DNA from: Paraburkholderia aspalathi
GTDB taxonomy: Bacteria; Pseudomonadota; Gammaproteobacteria; Burkholderiales; Burkholderiaceae
Direction: 5' to 3'
Assembly (NCBI RefSeq): GCF_900116445.1
Contig: NZ_FPBH01000011.1
Span: 1-64,000 of the forward strand
DNA: 64,000 nt
Under the pieces are notes generated by a model. That model was given only the letters and a program-made list of their open reading frames with translations. It was not told where the DNA came from and ran no database searches. The position numbers were made by a program, and so were the translations under genes. This document shows, in pieces, positions 56,771 through 64,000 of this stretch (the first letter of the stretch is position 1; every line of letters begins with the position of its first letter).

Positions 56771-57298
56771 ATGCTCAACCAGACACAGACCCAAGGCGGC
56801 ACGCGGCAGGGCCAAGGCGCACGTATCGTCGGCAAAGGCAGCGCGACTGCAGACGGTCCCGGCCCGGAAGTCATGGCCGCGGCCACCCTGGATGGCAACA
56901 AGGTGATTAGCAGCGATGGCGAAGACATCGGCAAGGTCAAGGACATCATGCTCGACGTCGGCTCGGGTCGTATCGCCTATGCGGTGCTATCAAGCGGCGG
57001 CTTTCTCGGCATCGGCGACAAACTGCTGGCGATTCCCTGGCGCGCCCTCACGCTCGATACACAAGAGAAGTGCTTCGTCCTCGACATGACCGCCGAGCGC
57101 GTGAAAAACGCACCGGGGTTCGACAAGGACCACTGGCCCGCCATGGCAGACCAGACATGGGCCACGTCCGTACATCAGTACTACGGCAGCGAGCCCTACT
57201 GGGGACGCGACCCGTATGACCGGCGCGACGATCTGGGTGCCGGTGACATTCCGACGGGGTCGTCTGATGCACCGGAGGCCGGCGGGTTGAAGCTGTAG
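56771..57298 (+). CDS. PRC-barrel domain protein
   Basis: The protein has 175 residues from ATG 56771 (behind AAGGAG). A flexible glycine-rich N-terminus (1-35) is followed by a PRC-barrel (about 40-120: NKVISSDGEDIGKVKDIMLD, GRIAYAVLSSGGFLGIGDKL, LAIPWRALTLD) and a charged C-terminal tail with WGRDPYDRRDD. PRC-barrel proteins of this stand-alone type are stress-linked and of unknown biochemical role. The second half of the frame upstream is not real. An 11-bp hairpin (57340-57369) follows the stop. Confidence 0.88.
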   Translation: MLNQTQTQGGTRQGQGARIVGKGSATADGPGPEVMAAATLDGNKVISSDGEDIGKVKDIMLDVGSGRIAYAVLSSGGFLGIGDKLLAIPWRALTLDTQEKCFVLDMTAERVKNAPGFDKDHWPAMADQTWATSVHQYYGSEPYWGRDPYDRRDDLGAGDIPTGSSDAPEAGGLKL

Positions 57299-57339
57299 AT
57301 CCCGTTGTAAATCCTGTCGTTCGCACACAGGTCGCGGGC

Positions 57340-57369
57340 AGATGCGGCTCCTTGCTTCGAGCCGCATCT
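57340..57369 (+). terminator. Probable terminator hairpin after the PRC-barrel gene
   Basis: AGATGCGGCTC (57340-57350), loop of 8, exact complement GAGCCGCATCT (57359-57369). The stem is strong but no clear T-run follows. Confidence 0.6.
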
Positions 57370-57426
57370 ACCTTGATGTGCCGGCCGCGCATGCGTCACC
57401 TGCATGCCGGCCCCAACCGGATCCTC

Positions 57427-58770
57427 ATGCACGAAACACTGTGGTTTCTCATCGTCGGCGCCGTGCTCGTGTTTATGGGCGTGGCAGCGACGACGCTGCG
57501 GCGCCTGCCCGTTAGCGCCGCCATGTTCTACCTCGCGATCGGCTACGCCCTCGGGCCGTCCGGCATCGACCTGTTGCGCCTCGATATCGTCGCCGATGCA
57601 CATTTGCTGCGAACCGTCACCGAAGTCGCGCTGCTGGTGTCGCTGTTCGCCATCGGGCTGCGTTTGCGGCTCGGCGTATTCGAGAAGCTCTGGACCGTAC
57701 CGCTGCGCCTCGGCTTCCTCGCCATGCTGGCGACTATTCCGCTGCTCACGCTGTTCGGCGTCTACGTATTGCATCTTGGCTGGGGCCCGTCCCTGCTGCT
57801 CGCGGCGATCCTCGCCCCGACCGATCCGGTACTCGCTCATGACGTCCAGGTGCACAATCCCGGCGACCACGACCTGCTGCGCTTCGCGCTCTCCGGCGAA
57901 GGCGGCCTGAACGACGGCGTCGCGCTCCCCTTCGTCATGCTCGGCCTCGCGATATGCGCGGCGCCTGCCGCTCCAGTCACCGACGTGCTGAGTTTCCGGC
58001 TCGCCGGCAGCATCGTTTGGGGCGTGGCCGGCGCAATCGCGATCGGCGGCCTGCTCGGCTGGGTGACAACACATGCGGTCACCTGGCTGCGTACGCGCCA
58101 TGCGCAGGCCCTCGGTCTCGAGGGCTTCTTCGCGTTGGGCCTGATCGAACTCTCGTTTGGCGCCGCGCAACTCGCGCATACGTATGGCTTTCTGGCGGTG
58201 TTTGCCGCGGGCGTCGCGATGCGCCGCGCCGAGCATCGCGCGAGCGGCGGCGCGTCACCTCGCGAGGCGATCGGTACGGTCGATTCCGAAGACGTCGAAG
58301 CAACCGCGGCAAATCCGAGCAAAGCCCATGCGTATATGACGGAGTCGGTGATGGGCTTCACGATCGAACTAGAACGCATCGCGGAGGTGGCGGTGATGGC
58401 GATGGTGGGCAATGTGCTCGCCACGCTGCAAGCACCGCTTTTCACCTGGCAGACGGTCGCGCTCACGGTTGCGCTGTTCGTGCTCGTACGGCCGGCGTCG
58501 GTGGAATTGTCGCTGCTGGGGTCGAGCGCGACGCCAGCGCAGCGGCGTTTGATCAGCTGGTTCGGCATCCGCGGAATCGGTTCGTTTTACTACCTGGCGT
58601 ATGCACTCGAACACAGCGTGGCATCCGACGTCGTGCCGCTGGTGCCGCTCACGCTGGCGGTCGTTGCGGCTTCGGTCGTGATTCACGGCGTCTCGGCTAC
58701 GCCTCTGATGAGCTGGTACCACAGCCTGCGCAGCAGCGAAAACCACGATGTCCGCCGTGGACCTCGCTAG
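57427..58770 (+). CDS. CPA1-type Na+/H+ antiporter (NhaP-like)
   Basis: An inner membrane cation/proton antiporter of 447 residues with about 12 helices. Conserved motifs are LAPTDPVLAHDVQV (helix with TDP), SGEGGLNDGVALPFVML (GLND, cation site) and SWFGIRGIGSFYYL. It exchanges Na+ or K+ for H+ and helps in pH and salt tolerance. ATG 57427 gives MHETLWFLIVGAVLVF. The FUSC gene begins 41 nt after its stop and is probably co-transcribed. Confidence 0.88.
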   Translation: MHETLWFLIVGAVLVFMGVAATTLRRLPVSAAMFYLAIGYALGPSGIDLLRLDIVADAHLLRTVTEVALLVSLFAIGLRLRLGVFEKLWTVPLRLGFLAMLATIPLLTLFGVYVLHLGWGPSLLLAAILAPTDPVLAHDVQVHNPGDHDLLRFALSGEGGLNDGVALPFVMLGLAICAAPAAPVTDVLSFRLAGSIVWGVAGAIAIGGLLGWVTTHAVTWLRTRHAQALGLEGFFALGLIELSFGAAQLAHTYGFLAVFAAGVAMRRAEHRASGGASPREAIGTVDSEDVEATAANPSKAHAYMTESVMGFTIELERIAEVAVMAMVGNVLATLQAPLFTWQTVALTVALFVLVRPASVELSLLGSSATPAQRRLISWFGIRGIGSFYYLAYALEHSVASDVVPLVPLTLAVVAASVVIHGVSATPLMSWYHSLRSSENHDVRRGPR

Positions 58771-58810
58771 AATACGAGTCCCTCGTGCTGCAACAAGCTC
58801 CCCCCATTCG

Positions 58811-59380
58811 ATGACCGCTCCCGACGAATCAAGACGTGAAGCGCGGACGAACGCCGCCAATTCGCTGTTTGCTTTTCTCAAGGCGCTGCCGCTGGGCGAC
58901 CGGCTGGCCGAAGGCAGTGTGATGGCCGCGCAGGCAGTGGCCGGCGGCAGCCTCGCCTTCGTAATCGGCCGTTGGCTGCACACAGAGCAAGCCTTCTGGG
59001 CCGCGATTACGGCGATTGCGGTCAGCCAGCACAGTTATATCGACACCCGCAATCTGTCGCGCGATCAGTTCATCGGCGCGATGGTCGGGGCCGTCTGCGG
59101 GCTCATCGGCGCAACCCTCGGCGGCGGCTATCTCGCCGCTTACGCGGCCACCGTTGGCGCGGCGATTCTGATTTGCTGGGTCGTGAACGTGGGCAGCGCC
59201 GCGCGTCTGGGTGGCATTACGGCGACGATCATGCTGCTGGTGCCGGGCGTCGGTTCGCCGTGGGACAGGGCCTTGCTGCGCCTCGGCGAGGTCACGTTAG
59301 GCACCGTCTGCGCACTGCTCGTGACCTTGATCATGTCAAGGATAGAGAAGCACTGGTTCGGCCGACCCGACAAAGCCTAG
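58811..59380 (+). CDS. FUSC-family membrane protein (aromatic acid exporter-like)
   Basis: A 189-residue protein from ATG 58811 (MTAPDESRREARTNAA). It contains about five helices with FWAAITAIAVSQHSYIDTRN (FUSC signature) and GAMVGAVCGLIGATLGGGYL. It is a short, half-size FUSC protein, compared with about 650 residues for AaeB-type pumps, so it may need a partner. It follows the antiporter gene. Its stop overlaps the stop of the convergent AraC gene (CTAG). Confidence 0.8.
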   Translation: MTAPDESRREARTNAANSLFAFLKALPLGDRLAEGSVMAAQAVAGGSLAFVIGRWLHTEQAFWAAITAIAVSQHSYIDTRNLSRDQFIGAMVGAVCGLIGATLGGGYLAAYAATVGAAILICWVVNVGSAARLGGITATIMLLVPGVGSPWDRALLRLGEVTLGTVCALLVTLIMSRIEKHWFGRPDKA

Positions 59381-60330
59381 CCGGACTTCTGATCGTTCTC
59401 TTGCGGCTGACGCCGGTAACGTCCCGGCGTCGCGCCGACGCTCTGCTGAAACGCCTTGCCGAAGGCGGCTTCCGATTGATACCCCACGGCCTCACCGATC
59501 TCCGCGGCGCTGCGCTGCGTGCGCAGCAGCAGATCGCACGCGATCGTCATACGAATCTGCGTGAGGAAATCCATCACCGTCATACCCGCACGCTCGTTGA
59601 AATGGCGTGCGTAAGTCGCGCGGGACATCGCCGCGCGTTCGCCCAGTTCGGCAATCGTCCAAGCCCGTTCGGGGGCGCTCAACATGCCCTGTACGGACGC
59701 GCCCAGACGCGCATCTGCCAGCAGTGCCAACACGCCTGCAGTCGATGCATTCTGTTCGCCGTGCACGCGCAAGGCCATTGCGAATAGCGCGTGGCTCAAT
59801 GCGGTGACGATCGCGAGCGCGCCGGGCTGACGTTGCTCCGCTTCGGTTCGCATCAATGCAATCACCGTCTGCAACGCGCCGAGCGTTTGCACGCTGCCGA
59901 GCGACACATGAAATGGGTCGGGCAACGCGTTGAGCAGCAACGCCGAGGAACCGGGCGCGTAGACGAACCGGCCGCATAGCAGATCGAGATCGGCGCCGCC
60001 CTCGTCCTCGTCATTGCGCTCGTCATTGCGGCGCAACGGCAGCATGCCGTCATGACTCAACGTCAGCGGCGCGGTGGCAACTGTCCGCCCGATATCACGC
60101 ACCCGATGCGCGGCGCCACGCGGGAACAGCATGAAATCGCCCGCCTGCAGCGCAACCTGCGCGCCACCCGCAGTCTCGACGACGCATTCGCCGTCCAGCA
60201 CCAGATGAAACGGTGCAATGCCCGCCTCCATTGGCGTGTGATCGATGTCGAAGCCCCCCGTGAGCAGGCAACGCAGATCGAGGCTGGCTTGCGGCCGGGC
60301 GAGGTCGATCAGTCGGCTGAGCGTATCCAT
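59377..60330 (-). CDS. AraC family transcriptional regulator
   Basis: The protein has 317 residues. A cupin-type effector domain (about 5-180: HLVLDGECVVETAGGAQVAL, FPRGAAHRV) precedes an AraC double helix-turn-helix (about 205-305: WTIAELGERAAMSRATYARH and SAAEIGEAVGYQSEAAFGKA, ending GATPGRYR). It belongs to the cupin_6 AraC group, which typically controls an adjacent redox or detoxification gene. It is divergent from the carboxymuconolactone decarboxylase-like gene, which is the probable target. Confidence 0.88.
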   Translation of the reverse strand: MDTLSRLIDLARPQASLDLRCLLTGGFDIDHTPMEAGIAPFHLVLDGECVVETAGGAQVALQAGDFMLFPRGAAHRVRDIGRTVATAPLTLSHDGMLPLRRNDERNDEDEGGADLDLLCGRFVYAPGSSALLLNALPDPFHVSLGSVQTLGALQTVIALMRTEAEQRQPGALAIVTALSHALFAMALRVHGEQNASTAGVLALLADARLGASVQGMLSAPERAWTIAELGERAAMSRATYARHFNERAGMTVMDFLTQIRMTIACDLLLRTQRSAAEIGEAVGYQSEAAFGKAFQQSVGATPGRYRRQPQENDQKSG

Positions 60331-60447
60331 GAGACGGTCGCGCTAAAAGTTGAGCGAATCGAGTATTCAGGATATCGCGGTGCCGCGCAATACTTTGCCT
60401 AACGACACCGGCACCCGCCGGAGCCTGGCAAACAAAGGAGCACTGTC

Positions 60448-60804
60448 ATGTTGAACTGGATCGATTACCGCAAGGAACTGTTCGGCCGCATCGGCGAGAT
60501 CGCCAAACTGTCGCCGGATACGGTGAAGGCCTATCAAACGATGTCGAGCGCGGGCCAGAAGGCCGACCTTCTGGGCGCGAAGACACGCGAACTGATTTCG
60601 CTCGCGGTGGCCGTGAGCTTGCGATGCGACGGCTGTATCACCGTGCATACCGCCGAAGCGCTGAAACACGGCGCGACACGTGAAGAGATCGCCGAAGCGC
60701 TCGGCGTGGCGGTCGCGATGAACGCGGGCGCCACCATGGTGTACTCGGCACGCACGATGGACGCCGTCGCCGCTTATCAGGCGGACGGCAAGCCGGCAGC
60801 GTGA
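60448..60804 (+). CDS. Carboxymuconolactone decarboxylase/AhpD-like protein
   Basis: A 118-residue helical protein with the AhpD-type active site CDGCITVHTAEA (Cys-x2-Cys...His) in a CMD fold; VAMNAGATMVYSARTMDAV follows. Such proteins act as alkylhydroperoxidases using a thiol pair, or are of unknown function. AAAGGAG precedes the start. It is divergent from an AraC regulator that probably controls it. Confidence 0.9.
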   Translation: MLNWIDYRKELFGRIGEIAKLSPDTVKAYQTMSSAGQKADLLGAKTRELISLAVAVSLRCDGCITVHTAEALKHGATREEIAEALGVAVAMNAGATMVYSARTMDAVAAYQADGKPAA

Positions 60805-60905
60805 GGAACGTGGTGTAGCGACGTGACGGCACGCCGCTGCACCACTCACCCACGAGCTATCCGGCGTGCAACGCAAGCCGCGCACGCCGCGACTTGCAGC
60901 TAGCG

Positions 60906-61955
60906 TTACGCCGGATGACGCGCCTCTTCAAGCTGCTTGCGGCGCACGTCGCCCTGACGTTCCAGCATCCAGCCCGGGTACTCAGCCGGCAGCGTGCTGA
61001 CCTTATCGAGCTTCGCAAGCTCATCGGCGGTCAACGTGACGCTCGTGGCGGCGATGTTGTCATCGAGTTGCTCGACTTTCTTCGCGCCGACGATCACCGA
61101 GCTCACCACGCGTTGATGCAGCAGCCACGCAAGCGCGATCTGCGCCACCGACACTTTCTTCGTCTCCGCGATATCGCGCATCACGTCGATACAGTCATAA
61201 GCGCGCTCGCGATTGACCGGCGGGAAATCGAATGTCGTGCGACGGCTGCCCGCCTCGCCCTGCTGTTCGCGCCCATATTTGCCGCTCAGCAAGCCGCCCG
61301 CGAGTGGACTCCACACCATCAGTCCAAGCCCTTCGCTGTGCAGCATCGGCACGAGTTCGCGTTCGAGGTCGCGGCCCGCCAGCGTGTAATACGCCTGTAG
61401 CGATTCAAAGCGCGCGAGGCCGAGGCGCTCCGCAATGCCCAGCGCCTTCACGATCTGCCATGCGGCCCAGTTCGACACGCCGACATAGCGCACATGGCCA
61501 TGCTGAACCAGCGTATCGAGCGCACGCACGGTTTCTTCGATCGGCGTGGCCGGATCGAAACCGTGGATCTGATACAGGTCGACGTGATCGAGTTGCAGCC
61601 GCTTCAGGCTCGCCTTGATCCCGTCGATGATGTGGTAACGCGAGGCGCCACGCGCATTCGGGAACTCCGCCGTCTGGCCGAACACTTTGGTTGCGACCAC
61701 AACCTTGTCGCGCGGCACTTTCAGGTTCTTCAACGCCTGACCGGTGATCTGTTCGGATAGGCCATCAGCATAAACGTCGGCCGTGTCGATGAAATTGATG
61801 CCCGCATCGAGCGCCCGGCCGACCAGCCGCTCCGCGTCCCCCTGCTGCAGATCGCCGATCTGCTTCCAGATGCCCCCGCCACCGCCGAAGGTCATCGTGC
61901 CCAGGCACAGCTCCGAAACAAACACACCGGTACGGCCTAACTGGTTGTATCGCAT
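60906..61955 (-). CDS. Aldo/keto reductase
   Basis: An NADPH-dependent oxidoreductase with a TIM barrel and 349 residues from ATG 61955. Landmarks are FIDTADVYADGLSEQ (catalytic Asp and Tyr), VATKVFGQ (Lys), the His in VDLYQIHGFDP, and the NADP-binding SSVIVGAKKVEQLDDNIAA near the C-terminus. It resembles the YajO/Tas-like group acting on aldehydes or sugars. The frame continues to 62009, but ATG 61955 gives the standard MRYNQLGRTG start. Substrate is unknown. Confidence 0.9.
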   Translation of the reverse strand: MRYNQLGRTGVFVSELCLGTMTFGGGGGIWKQIGDLQQGDAERLVGRALDAGINFIDTADVYADGLSEQITGQALKNLKVPRDKVVVATKVFGQTAEFPNARGASRYHIIDGIKASLKRLQLDHVDLYQIHGFDPATPIEETVRALDTLVQHGHVRYVGVSNWAAWQIVKALGIAERLGLARFESLQAYYTLAGRDLERELVPMLHSEGLGLMVWSPLAGGLLSGKYGREQQGEAGSRRTTFDFPPVNRERAYDCIDVMRDIAETKKVSVAQIALAWLLHQRVVSSVIVGAKKVEQLDDNIAATSVTLTADELAKLDKVSTLPAEYPGWMLERQGDVRRKQLEEARHPA

Positions 61956-62217
61956 CGTCGAGACTCCATCGTGGATTCGTGGATCGGTGAGCCGTACAGG
62001 GTACTGCACCCGGCAAATTTCGGCAGGACCCGGCGCGCGTCCTGATCCGCCGCCCGACGAACGAATGTTTCAAACCACTTACGGTTCGCGCAGGAGTTAC
62101 CGCAGCGCTTTTTCGGTCCGGAAAAAATGCCTTCTCCTGCGAAGAGCGAGGCGCCATGCGGGTCTCGGTCAAGCGTCGGCGATTCGCAACATATTCGTAA
62201 TGTTATGTCGGGGACGT

Positions 62218-62246
62218 TTGGAAAGTTTTGGTAAGGCGTGTATAAG
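62218..62246 (+). promoter_or_regulatory. Probable sigma70 promoter of the autotransporter gene
   Basis: TTGGAA (62218-62223), a 17-nt spacer and TATAAG (62241-62246), about 50 nt before the start codon. A small inverted repeat AACAT-N7-ATGTT lies just upstream (about 62188-62204). Confidence 0.6.
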
Positions 62247-62296
62247 TCGGACCATTCCGCTCGTATGGTGCAGTGCCTTTAACAAGGACCGTGCGT

Positions 62297-64000
62297 ATGA
62301 AGAAGAAGAAAACGTTTGGAATCGGCCTCGGCAGCGTCGTGCTGCTCACAAAGGCATTCACCCCCTCAGCCATGGCCGCGTGCAGCAATACCGCGCCGCC
62401 GAGCAATACGACAGTCACCTGCACGGGCAGCGGCATCGCCGCCGTCATTGCGCAAACCGGCAGCACCGGTGTGACGATCAATGCCGATAGCACCGCCTCG
62501 GGCAGCTTCGTGCGCAGCGCCAATCCGGTTATCTTCAGCGTCGACGCCAACAGCACGATCAACAGCAGCGGCAACTTCACACTGACGGGCGGCGGCGGCA
62601 CGGGCACCGTGCGCGGCGCGGTATTGCTCGGCGTGGGCAATGGCAATCAGATTACCAACGCGAGCGGCGCGGTCATCACCACGACCGGCGCCTTCAACGA
62701 CGGCATGGCCGCCAACGGCAGCGGCAACACGCTGACCAATCGCGGCTCGATCACCACCAGCGGTCCCAACGCTTACGGCATGACGGCCGCGTGGGGACAA
62801 ACGAACGTCGGCCAGTTGAACAACACGTTGATCAACAGCGGCAGCGTGACGACCTCGGGCAGCAACGCGCGCGCGGCATCGATTCTGGGCGGCAGCGGCA
62901 CCATCAACAACAGCGGCACGTTGACTACCACGGGCTCGGCCAGTCCAACCGCTTATCTGCAAGGCAACAACGACCAGTTGATCAACAGCGGCACGATCAG
63001 CGCGAGCGGCAGCGGTTCGGATGCGGTGTTTTCCAACACCGCGGGATCGAGCTTCGTAGCGACGATCCAGAACCTCGCGGGCGGCAGCATCATCAGCCAG
63101 AACGGCTCCGGCATCCGCACGCTCAACGGCAACAGCACCATCATCAATGCAGGGCTTGTGCAAAGCGGTATCGGCACGGCCATCACGATGGGCAACGGCA
63201 ACGATTCGCTGATTCTGCAAACCGGATCGGTGATCAACGGCACAGCCGATGGTGGCGCAGGATCGAATACGGTGACCTTGCAAGGCTCGGGCACGGCGTC
63301 GAATGCGTTCACCAACTTTCAGACCTTGCTGATGCAAGGCACGCTGTGGAACTGGACCGGTAGCGGGACCTTCACGCTCGCACATGTGCAAACCGGCACG
63401 CTGAATCTCACCGGCACGTTAGGCGCGAGCGCAACGGCGCTCGTCGATAGCGGCGCGACCTTGCAGGCGACTGCGCAGAACCTGCCCTCCACCGTGACCG
63501 ACAATGGACTCGTGCGGTTTGCCCAGGATAGCGCGGGCACCTACACGGGATCGATCAGCGGCACCGGCGCAGTGGATAAAACCGGTGCCGGCGTGTTGAC
63601 GCTTGCACCGGCTGCGGCGAGCGGCAACACCTATTCGGGCGGCACGACGATCGATCAAGGCACGATTGCCGTCGGCGCGGACAACGCGCTCGGCGCGAAC
63701 ACGGGCGGCCTCACGTTCAACAGCGGCACCCTGCAATTGACTACAAGTTTCGACCTCGCCGCCACGCGTGCCATCACGTTGGCCGCGGGCGGCGGCACGA
63801 TCGATACGCAATCCTTCGATAGCACGCTCTCCCAGGCGGTGAGCGGAACCGGCGCGTTGACGAAAGCCGGCAGTGGCAGCTTGCTGATGACCGGCGTGAG
63901 CACCTATAGCGGCGCAACCACGGTCGCGGCGGGCACCCTCGCGATCGGCGACGCCACCCATGCCAGCGCCGCGCTGACGGGCGGCGGCGCCACCACGGTG
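62297..64000 (+). CDS. Autotransporter with beta-strand repeats, N-terminal part
   Basis: The gene starts at ATG 62297 and is still open at the window edge, giving 568 codons. A signal peptide MKKKKTFGIGLGSVVLL ends near SAMA|A. The passenger is a Gly/Ser/Thr/Asn-rich beta-helix: repeated short NSGT and SGSG units to about residue 300, then autotransporter-associated beta-strand repeats (GTGAVDKTGAGVLTLAP, SGNTYSGGTTIDQGTIAVG; GTGALTKAGSGSLLMTGVST, YSGATTVAAGTLAIG). It should be a type V secreted or surface-exposed adhesin-like protein; the beta-barrel translocator lies beyond the window. Confidence 0.87.
   Translation, partial: MKKKKTFGIGLGSVVLLTKAFTPSAMAACSNTAPPSNTTVTCTGSGIAAVIAQTGSTGVTINADSTASGSFVRSANPVIFSVDANSTINSSGNFTLTGGGGTGTVRGAVLLGVGNGNQITNASGAVITTTGAFNDGMAANGSGNTLTNRGSITTSGPNAYGMTAAWGQTNVGQLNNTLINSGSVTTSGSNARAASILGGSGTINNSGTLTTTGSASPTAYLQGNNDQLINSGTISASGSGSDAVFSNTAGSSFVATIQNLAGGSIISQNGSGIRTLNGNSTIINAGLVQSGIGTAITMGNGNDSLILQTGSVINGTADGGAGSNTVTLQGSGTASNAFTNFQTLLMQGTLWNWTGSGTFTLAHVQTGTLNLTGTLGASATALVDSGATLQATAQNLPSTVTDNGLVRFAQDSAGTYTGSISGTGAVDKTGAGVLTLAPAAASGNTYSGGTTIDQGTIAVGADNALGANTGGLTFNSGTLQLTTSFDLAATRAITLAAGGGTIDTQSFDSTLSQAVSGTGALTKAGSGSLLMTGVSTYSGATTVAAGTLAIGDATHASAALTGGGATTV

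Overview
The window looks like chromosomal DNA of a plant- or soil-associated Burkholderiaceae bacterium, most likely Paraburkholderia. The reasons are high GC, protein types typical of that group, a Burkholderia-type dispersed repeat (about 5225-5357), an ACC deaminase gene beside an Lrp regulator, a stand-alone rpoN, a NifQ homologue and a lutABC operon. No phage, transposase, CRISPR array, rRNA or tRNA was seen. This is core or accessory metabolism and stress biology. Species-level placement is inference.

Layout. 1-5 kb: start of a large catalase, a MipA-type outer membrane protein, an exported MsrB-MsrA methionine sulfoxide repair pair, and an Lrp regulator divergent from acdS. 5-10 kb: a LysR gene divergent from pirin and DoxX, a stand-alone alkane hydroxylase alkB, an unannotated structured RNA candidate with a consensus sigma70 promoter, and a low-GC hypothetical gene. 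10-16 kb: ahpC-ahpF with an OxyR-like operator, then prpR divergent from prpB with a sigma54 promoter. 16-20.4 kb: a DHA2 transporter, a frameshifted acetyltransferase, a short CDF transporter, a prolyl 4-hydroxylase-like enzyme and a SnoaL-like protein.

20.6-27.5 kb is a molybdenum module. It holds an unknown gene plus a DUF2325 gene, then modE (HTH only), nifQ and a small molybdopterin oxidoreductase on the minus strand, divergent from modA and a fused modB-modC gene. Three ModE-like operators with the same 8-8-8 geometry lie upstream of the DUF2325 gene, the minus-strand operon and modA. This suggests one molybdate-controlled regulon that includes the uncharacterised DUF2325 protein, and it is the best candidate for an undescribed system.

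27-39 kb: an NAMPT-type salvage enzyme, an ICMT-like membrane protein, a 1.2-kb gene-free stretch, a VpsR-like AAA+ regulator, a DHA2 exporter, NIPSNAP, a large MscS channel and an alpha/beta hydrolase. 39-43.4 kb: a FAN1-like nuclease and Rad3-type helicase operon with a LexA-type SOS box just before it. 43.6-49.4 kb: a TetR gene, lutABC with a clear promoter and operator, a GntR regulator and an aminotransferase. 49.5-51 kb: rpoN.

51.5-59.4 kb is a group of small stress-type and envelope proteins (BON, DUF2383, glycine zipper, DUF1488, DUF4142, PRC-barrel) around a topoisomerase IB, with a CPA1 antiporter and a FUSC protein. 59.4-64 kb: an AraC regulator, an AhpD-like protein, an aldo/keto reductase and the start of an autotransporter that runs off the window.
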